From CALRGE01 sp964360635 (GTDB lineage: Bacteria > Patescibacteriota > Gracilibacteria > UBA1369 > 2-02-FULL-48-14), in assembly GCA_964360635.1 (NCBI GenBank), contig CAYHXO010000003.1, forward strand, positions 48,200 to 112,199: a stretch of 64,000 nt of DNA. The letters are read 5' to 3'. Below are positions 1-7,786 of this stretch, piece after piece (the first letter of the stretch is position 1; each line of letters opens with the position of its first letter). The position numbers and the translations under genes were made by a program. A model generated the notes under the pieces. That model ran no database searches, had not been told where the DNA came from, and was given only the letters and a program-made list of their open reading frames with translations.

Positions 1-29
1 TTGCTTGGTATTAATAAAAATGCTATTCT
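1..29 (+). promoter_or_regulatory. Putative pyrG promoter
   Basis: TTGCTT (1-6) and an extended -10, TG-C-TATTCT (TG at 21-22, hexamer 24-29), are 17 bp apart. Transcription would start near 36, leaving a leader of about 19 nt without a clear Shine-Dalgarno sequence. The -35 sits at the window edge, so upstream elements cannot be judged. Confidence 0.45.
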
Positions 30-54
30 CCACGCGTTGGAATTAATAGTATAA

Positions 55-1719
55 ATGCCTACAAAATATATATTTGTCACTGGCGGAGTTTGTTCGAGTT
101 TAGGCAAGGGTATTGCCACAGCCTCAATCGGCGCTCTACTTAAAGCTGCAGGTTTCAAGGTTTTCACGATGAAACTTGATCCTTATTTGAACGTAGATCC
201 GGGCACAATGAGTCCATTTCAACACGGAGAAGTTTATGTTACAGAAGATGGTGCTGAAACAGATTTGGATTTAGGTCATTACGAACGCTTCATTGATGAA
301 AATTTAAATGAAATGTCTTCTGTTACTACCGGAAAAATCTACACTGAAGTTTTAGGCAAAGAACGCCGAGGCGATTATTTGGGTGGAACAATTCAGATCA
401 TTCCTCACATTACAGAATCAATTAAAGGAAGAATTACAAAAGCTGCAAAAGCAAGTGGTGCGAAAATTGTAATGATTGAAATTGGTGGAACGGTTGGAGA
501 TATTGAAGGACTTCCCTATTTAGAGGCAATTCGTCAGATGCGTCACGAGTTTGGAAAAGAGAACACATTATTTGTTCATTTAACACTCCTTCCCTACTTA
601 AAAGCTGCAAAAGAGTTAAAAACTAAGCCGACGCAAGCGTCGGTACGTGAACTTCGATCCATTGGTATTCAACCTGATATTATCTTAACACGTGCGGATA
701 AAAATATTTCTACTGATATTCTCGAGAAAATCTCCCTTTTCTGCGACGTAGAAAAAAATTGTGTAATTCCCGCCGTAACCTGTAAATCAATCTACGAAGT
801 TCCACTGAACTTTAATCAATATAAACTTGCAGAATTAGTGGCGCAAAAACTTCACCTTGGAAACGTGACTCCAATGCTTGAAGACTGGGAGACTTTAGTT
901 TCAAAAATTCAGGCGAAGCGAGATTTGGTAAAGATTTCTCTTGTTGGTAAATATACAAACTTAGACGATGCATACCTTTCAGTTATCGAATCATTAAAAA
1001 TTGCCTGTTATCATCAAGATCGCGAGCTCGATTTACAATGGATAGATTCGGAAAAACTCGAAACAAATGATGAAAAATCATGGGAAATGTTAAAGGCATC
1101 AGATGGAATTCTTGTTCCGGGTGGTTTTGGAATTCGTGGAATTGAAGGGAAAATTATGGCTGCGAAATATGCACGTGAAAATAAAGTTCCATATTTGGGG
1201 CTTTGCCTAGGTTTACAAATAATGACTATTGAATATGCTCGCTTTCACTTGAATGATTCAAAGCTAACTAGCGAGGAATTTGATGAAGATGCAAAATTAG
1301 CCGCAGATAAATATGTTATTAACTTCATGCCTGGCCAACACAAAAATAAAGATAAGGGCGGAACATTAAGACTTGGCGCTTATCCATGCAAATTAACAGA
1401 AGGAACTCTTGCTCATAAATTATATGGTCAAGATTTGATTTTCGAAAGACACAGGCATCGCTATGAGATTAATAATGATTATGTAAAAAGTTTAAGTGGG
1501 ACGGATTGGCAACCTTCAGGATTATTTGAGGAAGGTAATTTAGTTGAAATTGGTGAATTAAAGAATCATCCTTTCATGATTGGATCACAATTCCATCCTG
1601 AATTTTTATCAAGACCACACAGACCACATCCACTTTTCATGGGATTCATTGAAGCAAGCAAAAAATTAAGTAAGTCAGGCACAAACAAAGTGAACTCCTC
1701 GGAAGAAATCGAGGCTTAA
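55..1719 (+). CDS. pyrG: CTP synthase
   Basis: Makes CTP from UTP, ATP and glutamine in the cytosol, the last step of de novo pyrimidine nucleotide synthesis. The 554-residue length is normal. The N-terminal amidoligase domain opens with GGVCSSLGKG at residues 10-19, where most homologues have GGVVSSLGKG. The C-terminal class I glutaminase domain has its nucleophile in GLCLGLQ (Cys384) and the remaining triad in FHPEF (His514, Glu516), so both active sites look intact. The ATG at 55 gives the expected family N-terminus. A PilC-N-domain protein follows after 14 bp on the same strand, so the two are probably co-transcribed without a functional link. Identity is very secure. Confidence 0.98.
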   Translation: MPTKYIFVTGGVCSSLGKGIATASIGALLKAAGFKVFTMKLDPYLNVDPGTMSPFQHGEVYVTEDGAETDLDLGHYERFIDENLNEMSSVTTGKIYTEVLGKERRGDYLGGTIQIIPHITESIKGRITKAAKASGAKIVMIEIGGTVGDIEGLPYLEAIRQMRHEFGKENTLFVHLTLLPYLKAAKELKTKPTQASVRELRSIGIQPDIILTRADKNISTDILEKISLFCDVEKNCVIPAVTCKSIYEVPLNFNQYKLAELVAQKLHLGNVTPMLEDWETLVSKIQAKRDLVKISLVGKYTNLDDAYLSVIESLKIACYHQDRELDLQWIDSEKLETNDEKSWEMLKASDGILVPGGFGIRGIEGKIMAAKYARENKVPYLGLCLGLQIMTIEYARFHLNDSKLTSEEFDEDAKLAADKYVINFMPGQHKNKDKGGTLRLGAYPCKLTEGTLAHKLYGQDLIFERHRHRYEINNDYVKSLSGTDWQPSGLFEEGNLVEIGELKNHPFMIGSQFHPEFLSRPHRPHPLFMGFIEASKKLSKSGTNKVNSSEEIEA

Positions 1720-1733
1720 ATCTCCACCACGCC

Positions 1734-3119
1734 ATGGCACAATTTGAATACACCGCTGTTAACGCAGGCGGTAAAAAACTTAGCGGCTTGATTGCCGCGG
1801 ATAATGAAGAGGAAGCGAGAAAACAGCTCGGCTCTCTGAATATTTCGCTTTTGTCGATTCAAAAAACTGCTGAAACTCCTGTTGAAACAAGCACAAAAGA
1901 ACCTGGTACAACTGCTGAGTTACCTAAATATGAATTCGAAGCATTTGATAAAAGCGGGAAAAAAGTTCTTGGAAGTATTCCGGCAAGCAGTAGATACAAA
2001 GCCTTCCAACGCTTAATTGATGAATATGGCTTCGAGGTTTCATATGTTATTCAAGCCGGAGCAACGGCAGAGGATAAAGAAAAGGCAAAACATGATGACC
2101 TTTCAGCGCTAAAAGCAGAGTACTTGGCGATGGCAAAAGAAAAAGGTGTCGGAATTGCAGCTGAAGACGCAAGTAATTTAGAATTTGAAAAAAAACGTGC
2201 CGCATTGCTAAAAAAAGTCGATTTTATCTTAAATAAGATAAAGGCGATGTTGGCTCAATATAGCGAAGATATCAAGCCTGAGAACAAAAAAATGATTCAA
2301 GAGTATGTTGATAAATTATTACGTATTAAAAGCTCCACAAATCTTGATTACATTGAGCACACTTCTGAAGAATTATTAAAGAAAGTTCAAGATCAGGAAA
2401 TATTTCTAAATAAAGAGAAAATGTTCTCTGAGAGAAGTATAATCAAACTTGAAACTCAGAAAATGATGGCCGATCTTCACTCTGGCCCGACAAATCAAAA
2501 AGGCATCAGTGACGATTTTCAGAAAATTCAAGAAAAATTCTCAGTTTCAGATAATAAATTTTTGAAGGGCATAAGTAATTATATAAAAAAATTCCTACCA
2601 ACTCCTGAAGAAAAAGAAATCCAATCGGAAATTAATAGCGCAAACCGAGAACTTTTCATTTTTGCAAAAATATGGTTGATGTCTCCTCAAATCACAAAGC
2701 CGGAAGCATATAAAAGCCTGAAAACTGTTTGGGATGAGAGGAAAAGACTAAAAGAATCTCTTCATGCTCTCAAGAAAAAACCTACAGTAGTTGAAACGCA
2801 AGTAGTAACAGAAAGTACAAATGATAATGAGCCACTAATTCTGGAAGAAATTAATCATTTTATAGGTTGGCTTTTAAGTTTTTACCTACTTGCATATTTC
2901 ATCAGTATATACGTAATGGCTAAAAATTTCGCAAATCCGTTGCCTGAAAATTTCAATCTTTTGAATTCAAGCCTTTTAAGGTACCTTCTGCTAAGCATTT
3001 TTATTTGGTACTCAATTTTTTACATTAAATTGGAATTCTTCAAATATAAAACTTGGTTCAATACTTTTATGTTAGTTTTTGGTATAATTGTGAACGCAAC
3101 TTTGATTTTTAACTTATAG
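1734..3119 (+). CDS. Membrane protein with two tandem PilC/GspF-like N-terminal domains
   Basis: Function unknown. Residues 3-43 (FEYTAVNAGGKKLSGLIAAD...) and about 65-107 (YEFEAFDKSGKKVLGSI...) each follow the pattern seen at the N-terminus of type IV pilus and type II secretion platform proteins PilC/GspF. The cytoplasmic T2SSF core bundle of those proteins is not recognisable. Instead there is a charged helical middle (about 115-370) and three hydrophobic segments in the last 85 residues. It may be a membrane accessory of the pilus or secretion platform, with the small domains facing the cytoplasm; that is inference. It lies 14 bp after pyrG and 1 bp before lgt. The ATG at 1734 starts the first domain directly. 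Confidence 0.6.
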   Translation: MAQFEYTAVNAGGKKLSGLIAADNEEEARKQLGSLNISLLSIQKTAETPVETSTKEPGTTAELPKYEFEAFDKSGKKVLGSIPASSRYKAFQRLIDEYGFEVSYVIQAGATAEDKEKAKHDDLSALKAEYLAMAKEKGVGIAAEDASNLEFEKKRAALLKKVDFILNKIKAMLAQYSEDIKPENKKMIQEYVDKLLRIKSSTNLDYIEHTSEELLKKVQDQEIFLNKEKMFSERSIIKLETQKMMADLHSGPTNQKGISDDFQKIQEKFSVSDNKFLKGISNYIKKFLPTPEEKEIQSEINSANRELFIFAKIWLMSPQITKPEAYKSLKTVWDERKRLKESLHALKKKPTVVETQVVTESTNDNEPLILEEINHFIGWLLSFYLLAYFISIYVMAKNFANPLPENFNLLNSSLLRYLLLSIFIWYSIFYIKLEFFKYKTWFNTFMLVFGIIVNATLIFNL

Positions 3120-3120
3120 T

Positions 3121-3942
3121 ATGTTGCCTGTAATATTTGAATCTGGTTTTATTTCAATTAAAACATATTGGGTTTTTACTGTGGCGGCACTCTTAATTTC
3201 GGCATACCTTGCAGTTAACAGGTTAAAAAGACAAAGAGTAGATTTCCTTTTACTCATAAAAAGCAGCAGCTCATATGTTTTAATCCCTATAATTGTATCA
3301 AGATTAACATTTTTCATACTCAATACCGATACATATTCACCAGCACTAGACTTACGAACATTATTCAATTTGTTTTCAATCTGGGATCAAGGTTTATCAA
3401 TATGGGGAGGAATAATAGGATTTTTCATAATTCTAACTTTCAGATTAATCAAAGCTAAAGAGGAGATCTGGAAATGGTATGACGCACTAGTCGTGCCACT
3501 TTTGATTGGCCTTGCAATTATCAATATAGGACAATTCATGGGAGGATTTGCATATGGTTCACCAACCGAATTACCTTGGGGAATTTCCTATGAACTCGAT
3601 AATGTTAAATACACAGTACCAATTCATCCAACACAAATTTACAGTCTGATAGCAATCATTTTAATTTTATGGAGCAAGAAAAAAATTCAATCCAAATCAG
3701 AATTTTTCAAAAAAGAAGGAAATACTAGTCTTTACTTTGGCGCCACCGGTTCATTTACATTTTTTCTCCTTGAATTTCTAAGAGGCGATGATACAATCAC
3801 CATCTTAAACATAAGGCTTGATGCCTACCTATTCTTCCTTCTAAGTGCGCTTTGCACATACGTTTTATTCCATAGATATAAAGAATTTAAACACCATAAA
3901 CATGAATCCACTGAAACTACTGGATCCGAACTACCTGTTTGA
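3121..3942 (+). CDS. lgt: Prolipoprotein diacylglyceryl transferase, divergent
   Basis: The family moves diacylglycerol from phosphatidylglycerol onto the lipobox cysteine of prolipoproteins in the cytoplasmic membrane. The 273-residue protein is multi-spanning and keeps family landmarks: GLSIWGGIIG, HPTQIY and a late FLLEFLRGDD whose Arg matches the essential E. coli Arg239. The usual GRLGNFINGELWG signature, which contains Arg143 and Asn146, reads NIGQFMGGFAYG here, and the HGG motif reads WGG. Residues thought to be important are therefore replaced. Lipobox proteins encoded in the window (znuA, 10935-11411, 25169-25318) show that lipoproteins are made. Starts 1 bp after the preceding gene, ends in TGA and overlaps the next start by 41 bp. 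Confidence 0.85.
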   Translation: MLPVIFESGFISIKTYWVFTVAALLISAYLAVNRLKRQRVDFLLLIKSSSSYVLIPIIVSRLTFFILNTDTYSPALDLRTLFNLFSIWDQGLSIWGGIIGFFIILTFRLIKAKEEIWKWYDALVVPLLIGLAIINIGQFMGGFAYGSPTELPWGISYELDNVKYTVPIHPTQIYSLIAIILILWSKKKIQSKSEFFKKEGNTSLYFGATGSFTFFLLEFLRGDDTITILNIRLDAYLFFLLSALCTYVLFHRYKEFKHHKHESTETTGSELPV

Positions 3943-4318
3943 TCCAACACCAAGTCAAAGTTTTCTATACTTCTGGCCGATGATGATATTTTTTACTCTC
4001 CTATTTTTTGCGAGCTGGTATGCAAAAAAAAGAATCCACTCTCTACCAAATGCCAAAATTGCGTCTGAATTTCTAGGGCGAGTTCCAACTCGTATTCGTG
4101 AATTTGCTATTGCCGGCCTGCTTCTCACATTCTTTAGAGATCAAGACATTCCTTGGTTTGGAATGCGTTTTGCAACAGTTCTATTGTTCGCATTAATGCT
4201 TTTCTACGCATATTCAACTTGGAAAAAATACAATGAAGGAATAGCGGCAAGAGTTAGTCACGTACAACAAAAAAAGATTGTTGATAAATATCTACCAAAA
4301 CCGAAGAAGAGAAAATAA
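3902..4318 (+). CDS. Small membrane protein of unknown function
   Basis: A 138-residue protein not assigned to a family. The ATG at 3902 (MNPLKLLDPNYLFDP) is preferred over an upstream in-frame ATG that lies deeper inside lgt. The N-terminus is followed by a hydrophobic segment (FLYFWPMMIFFTLLFFASW), a cationic loop with RVPTRIREFAIAG, two more hydrophobic stretches and a lysine/arginine-rich tail ending KPKKRK. The charge pattern puts the tail in the cytoplasm. It overlaps lgt by 41 bp, so translation is probably coupled. Its stop abuts the convergent znuB stop with no intergenic base. Confidence 0.65.
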   Translation: MNPLKLLDPNYLFDPTPSQSFLYFWPMMIFFTLLFFASWYAKKRIHSLPNAKIASEFLGRVPTRIREFAIAGLLLTFFRDQDIPWFGMRFATVLLFALMLFYAYSTWKKYNEGIAARVSHVQQKKIVDKYLPKPKKRK

Positions 4319-5128
4319 TTATCTTCGAACCTTAAATTTATTGAGGAGTAAACTTGCTACGAAAAATAGTAAGTTTAGCATGACAATTGTTCCTCCACTG
4401 GCTAAATCGAAATAATAGGAAATATATAAACCAGCAAAGATTGAAATTTCTGAAAAGATTATTGCAAGAATTAATGTCTTTTTAAAACCTAGACCGAACT
4501 GGAAAGCTGTTATTACCGGAATCACCATTAATGCACCAATAAGCAGAACTCCTACCGCTCTAATTGAAATTGAAACCTGTAAAGCAGCCAAAACAGCCAA
4601 TAATAGATTAAGAAATTTAACCGGCACTTTATTAACAATTGCAAGTTCCATATCAAAAGACATAAGAAACAGATCCTTGAAGAAACATAAGACCGCAAAA
4701 ATTAAAACTACTGCAAGTGTGACTATTATATAAATGTCAGTGGTAGAAACAATTGAAATACTACCAAAAAGATAATTGTATAAATTAGCATTGAAGCCAT
4801 TAGTAATTGAAATTAAAACCACGGCAAGCGCTAAAGCACCGGACAAAAAAAGTGAAAGTACAGATTCAGTTAATAATTTTTTTTCCGAGCCCAATTTTTC
4901 AATTAATATAGAAGCGATAACAGAAGCAATAATTGCGGTTAGGAAAGGATTAACATCCAAAATTAGACCAATCGCAATGCCCAAAAGCGAAACATGTGCC
5001 AGGGTATCGGCAATCAAAGAATATCTTCTCACAACTAGGAAAATTCCAATCAATGGCGCAGTTAAACCAATCAAGGCTCCTGCCACAAAAGCTCGCTGCA
5101 TGAACTCGTATTGAAAAATTTCAAGCAT
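4319..5128 (-). CDS. znuB: Zinc/manganese ABC transporter permease
   Basis: Membrane permease of an ABC-3 (ZnuB/MntB) metal importer. The 269 residues form about eight hydrophobic segments, and the family-typical stretch GLTAPLIGIFLVVRRYSLIADTL... begins near residue 21. It is the last gene of the regulator-znuA-znuC-znuB operon and overlaps znuC by 8 bp. Zinc or manganese cannot be distinguished from sequence alone; the linked Fur-family regulator favours zinc. The gene symbol is given on context. Confidence 0.9.
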   Translation of the reverse strand: MLEIFQYEFMQRAFVAGALIGLTAPLIGIFLVVRRYSLIADTLAHVSLLGIAIGLILDVNPFLTAIIASVIASILIEKLGSEKKLLTESVLSLFLSGALALAVVLISITNGFNANLYNYLFGSISIVSTTDIYIIVTLAVVLIFAVLCFFKDLFLMSFDMELAIVNKVPVKFLNLLLAVLAALQVSISIRAVGVLLIGALMVIPVITAFQFGLGFKKTLILAIIFSEISIFAGLYISYYFDLASGGTIVMLNLLFFVASLLLNKFKVRR

Positions 5129-5834
5129 GATTATGATTTACCAATTTAAAAGTATCTCCATAAAGTTTCTTGAGATTTTTTTCATTCATTAAATCCATTT
5201 TATGACCACGACAAACCAAAGTTTTATTTAAACAAAAAACTGTATCAACTTCATTATTCACGACATCCAAATCATGAGAAACAAGCACGATAGTAATATT
5301 TTTTTCTTTATTTAACTTCTTTAAAATTGAATAAAATTTTGCTGTCGCGTGCGGGTCAATGCCAACAGCCGGCTCATCAAGAATTAAAATTTTTGGGTCT
5401 GAAACTAATGCTCTCGCAATAAAAACTTTCTGCACCTGACCACCTGAAAGTTCACCAATCAATTTAGCTTTTAAATCTGTAATTCCGACAAGTTTCATTG
5501 ATTCAGCAGGAGTAATATTTGAAGTTTTATTTCTTGGCAAACCGCTTCTAACAATCTCAAAAACAGTGGCCGGAAAAAAAGAAATCATTGTAGAAATTCT
5601 TTGTGGGACATAACCAATATTCATTTCCTCAGATTTTTCTATGCTGCCTTTTTTTGCCTTCAAAATTCCAAGTAAGATTCTCACCAAAGTACTTTTACCG
5701 CCACCATTTGGTCCAATTAAACCCACATACTGACCAGCCTTTAATTCAAAAGAAACAGAATCTAGAACCTTTTCATTTCCATAACTAAAACTGACATTTT
5801 TACACTCTAGAAGTTTTTCTTGTTTTACTGACAT
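5121..5834 (-). CDS. znuC: Zinc/manganese ABC transporter ATP-binding protein
   Basis: ATPase that powers the metal importer on the cytoplasmic face. Walker A is GPNGGGKST, the ABC signature is LSGGQVQK, Walker B is ILILDEP and the switch histidine is in LVSHD. Length (237 residues) is normal. It overlaps znuA by 10 bp upstream and znuB by 8 bp downstream, which indicates a tightly coupled operon. Confidence 0.93.
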   Translation of the reverse strand: MSVKQEKLLECKNVSFSYGNEKVLDSVSFELKAGQYVGLIGPNGGGKSTLVRILLGILKAKKGSIEKSEEMNIGYVPQRISTMISFFPATVFEIVRSGLPRNKTSNITPAESMKLVGITDLKAKLIGELSGGQVQKVFIARALVSDPKILILDEPAVGIDPHATAKFYSILKKLNKEKNITIVLVSHDLDVVNNEVDTVFCLNKTLVCRGHKMDLMNEKNLKKLYGDTFKLVNHNHA

Positions 5835-6730
5835 GAAAGTGCGGTTTTGAGATTTTTTAAATTACTATTCATAATTGTGAAATAATCTTCTCCGGTTTTT
5901 TCTTCATCATTTGTGAGTCCCTCAATAGGATTCAAAACCAAAATTTGAGCATCAGTCTCATTTGCTATTGTCTCGGTAATCTTAGAACTTAATAAGCTTT
6001 CTGAAAATACATATTTGATTCCATACTTCTCAACCAACTTAGAAATTTCGGCTATTTTCTTCGAACTAGGTTCTTCATCAGGTGAAATTCCTGAAATTGC
6101 TAACATTTCTAAACCGTATTGTTTAGCCAAATACGCAAATGCGGCATGTGAAGTAACAAAGGTTTTTGACTCACAAGTTTTAAGTCCTTCAAGAAAATTC
6201 GAATCTATGGTTTGCAACTTTGCATTTAGTGCAACATAATTATTTTCATAAAAATTCGCATTTGCAGGATCAATAGAAATTAATTTCGACTTAATTTTAT
6301 CAGCTATTTTCATCATATTATTTGGATCAAGCCAGAAATGTGGATCAGCCACACCAAGCATCTCGCCATCATCTGCATATTGAGTAGCTAAAATATCAAC
6401 AAAAGTAGATGTATTAATAACAGTGTGATCTGAATCAAAAGTTGAAACCAGCTGAACCGCCCATTCATCAATTCCAACTCCATTATATAAAAATAAATCC
6501 GAATCTGTAATTTGAGCAATTGTCTTACTACTAGGTTCAAAATCATGTGGTTCAACTCCACTTGGAACAACATTTACAACATTCGCTTTCTCACCTGCAA
6601 TTTGCTCAGTTAAAAATGACAAAGGGTAAAAACTGGCATAAACAGAAACTTGTTTTTCATCAATTAACGGCGCACTAGTACAGCCATAAAAGAAAGAAGC
6701 CAAAAGAACTAAAGAAATTATTTTTTTCAT
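5825..6730 (-). CDS. znuA: Zinc/manganese-binding lipoprotein (cluster A-I substrate-binding protein)
   Basis: Extracytoplasmic metal-binding protein of the importer. The ATG at 6730 gives a clean lipoprotein signal (MKKIISLVLLASFFYGC, lipobox YGC). An in-frame ATG 18 bp upstream would add MFNLPI and is less likely. Candidate metal ligands are the His in VEPHDFEPS, the His in DPHFWLDP, the His in VTSHAAFAYLA and a late acidic residue in FSESLLSS. The long histidine loop of many ZnuA proteins is absent. The ATG overlaps the regulator stop by 1 bp (TAATG). Confidence 0.9.
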   Translation of the reverse strand: MKKIISLVLLASFFYGCTSAPLIDEKQVSVYASFYPLSFLTEQIAGEKANVVNVVPSGVEPHDFEPSSKTIAQITDSDLFLYNGVGIDEWAVQLVSTFDSDHTVINTSTFVDILATQYADDGEMLGVADPHFWLDPNNMMKIADKIKSKLISIDPANANFYENNYVALNAKLQTIDSNFLEGLKTCESKTFVTSHAAFAYLAKQYGLEMLAISGISPDEEPSSKKIAEISKLVEKYGIKYVFSESLLSSKITETIANETDAQILVLNPIEGLTNDEEKTGEDYFTIMNSNLKNLKTALSCQ

Positions 6731-7125
6731 TATTGGCAGGTTAAACAAGTACCAAAAAACTCAAGAGAATGTTTTTTTATTTTAAATTTTGTATCTTTTT
6801 CCAATTTTTTTTCAAAAATATCCAAATCATTATCCATATCAACTTCCTCAATTTTTTTACACTTAATGCAGTAAAGATGGTGATGATGATTTTTCGACTT
6901 GGATTCATACATATTTTTCGCATTATCTAAACGAATGTCCGTAATCAAATCTTGTGATTCTAAAAAATCCAGCTCTCGATAAACCGTCGACTTATTCACT
7001 CCCAAACTCGCCACAATCTCATCAGCTGAAACAGGTGCATTCGACTTTTCAAGTAAGTCCAAAATCGCAGCCCTTGCTTTTGTTATTCTAAAACCCTTCG
7101 CCTTGAGATCTGCTAAATTATTCAT
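6730..7125 (-). CDS. zur: Fur-family metal-responsive repressor, probably Zur
   Basis: A 131-residue Fur-family regulator: an N-terminal winged helix (ITKARAAILDLLEKSNAPVSA..., then KSTVYRELDFLE) and a C-terminal dimerisation and metal domain with HHHHLYCIKCKK and a final CLTCQ, the two CxxC pairs of a structural zinc site. It heads the znu operon, and the promoter carries a palindrome that would let it repress itself and the transporter. Zinc is inferred from these neighbours; Fur or Mur specificity cannot be excluded. The ATG at 7125 lies 6 bp after the -10 box, so the mRNA may be leaderless. Confidence 0.88.
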   Translation of the reverse strand: MNNLADLKAKGFRITKARAAILDLLEKSNAPVSADEIVASLGVNKSTVYRELDFLESQDLITDIRLDNAKNMYESKSKNHHHHLYCIKCKKIEEVDMDNDLDIFEKKLEKDTKFKIKKHSLEFFGTCLTCQ

Positions 7126-7131
7126 GCAACG

Positions 7132-7161
7132 AGCTTAATGCAACTTAGTCGCATTAGTCAA
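7132..7161 (-). promoter_or_regulatory. zur-znuACB promoter with embedded operator
   Basis: On the minus strand TTGACT (7156-7161) and TAAGCT (7132-7137) are 18 bp apart. An inverted repeat fills the spacer: TAATGCGAC and GTTGCATTA around a 3-bp centre (7136-7156), with 8 of 9 arm positions matching. Its arms touch both promoter boxes, so bound repressor would exclude RNA polymerase. The arm sequence resembles the TAATG...CATTA core of known Zur/Fur operators. Confidence 0.7.
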
Positions 7162-7170
7162 GAGATTTTC

Positions 7171-7200
7171 CGCAAAAAAAAGCCCCGGTTCCGGGGCCTT
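7171..7200 (-). terminator. Rho-independent terminator of the dnaG-rpoD-greA operon
   Basis: Reading the minus strand, GCCCC and GGGGC arms, extended by a G-U and two A-U pairs, enclose GGAACC and are followed by seven Ts. It starts 22 bp after the greA stop and is the most GC-rich hairpin nearby. It also insulates greA from the zur promoter on the same strand. Confidence 0.88.
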
Positions 7201-7221
7201 CTAAATTCGCATTATGACAAA

Positions 7222-7776
7222 TTACGACAACTTCAAAATTTCGTAGTCAATAATTCCAGCTGGAACATTGATTGTAACAACATCTCCCGCTTTTCTACCC
7301 ATAAGTGCCAAGCCAAGTGGCGCTTCATTTGAAATTCGATTATTTGAAACATCTGATTCAGTTGAACCAACCAAAGTAAATTCATGTTCCTCTGATTTCT
7401 TCTTTGTGTTTCTAATATGCACTTTCGTTCCAATCTCAACCATTTGCTTTGAGTGAGACTTTTCATCAATAACTTTCGCTTTTTTTACTTTTTCTTCAAG
7501 TTCCATAATACGACCTTCCACGAAAGCCTGTTCATTTTTTGCCTCTTCGTATTCTGAATTTTCAGAAAGATCACCGTATGAAATAGCTTCTTTCAATCTT
7601 TTTGCAATTTCTCTTCTTCGAGTTGATTTCAAAAACTCAAGCTCATCTTCAAGAAGTTTCAAACCCTCCTTAGTCATAACTACGCTTTCTTCTTCAACAG
7701 AAGCTGATTTCACAGGTTTCTTTGATTTTTTGGATTTATTTTCATCCATATCTTGATCGTCGTGTTGTTTAGACAT
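7222..7776 (-). CDS. greA: Transcription elongation factor GreA, N-terminally extended
   Basis: Enters the RNA polymerase secondary channel and stimulates transcript cleavage in backtracked complexes. The coiled-coil finger carries the catalytic acidic tip in GDLSENSEYEEAK, and the C-terminal FKBP-like domain ends GDVVTINVPAG. At 184 residues it is about 25 longer than usual; the extra part (SKQHDDQDMDENKSKKSKK...) is charged and probably disordered. No internal ATG would give a normal N-terminus, because the family homology starts at VVMTKEGLKLLEDEL. Last gene of the rpoD operon, 10 bp after rpoD. Confidence 0.95.
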   Translation of the reverse strand: MSKQHDDQDMDENKSKKSKKPVKSASVEEESVVMTKEGLKLLEDELEFLKSTRRREIAKRLKEAISYGDLSENSEYEEAKNEQAFVEGRIMELEEKVKKAKVIDEKSHSKQMVEIGTKVHIRNTKKKSEEHEFTLVGSTESDVSNNRISNEAPLGLALMGRKAGDVVTINVPAGIIDYEILKLS

Positions 7777-7786
7777 ATTTTTAATA

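Noticed and set aside
3845..3901. Upstream start (3845) for the small membrane protein after lgt
   Set aside because: It would extend the overlap with lgt to 98 bp and add polar text; the ATG at 3902 begins a more natural N-terminus.
3940..3942. Possible recoding of UGA (as in Gracilibacteria/Absconditabacteria)
   Set aside because: TGA ends lgt, the MurE-like gene and others at the correct family lengths, and no conserved frame needs TGA read as an amino acid.
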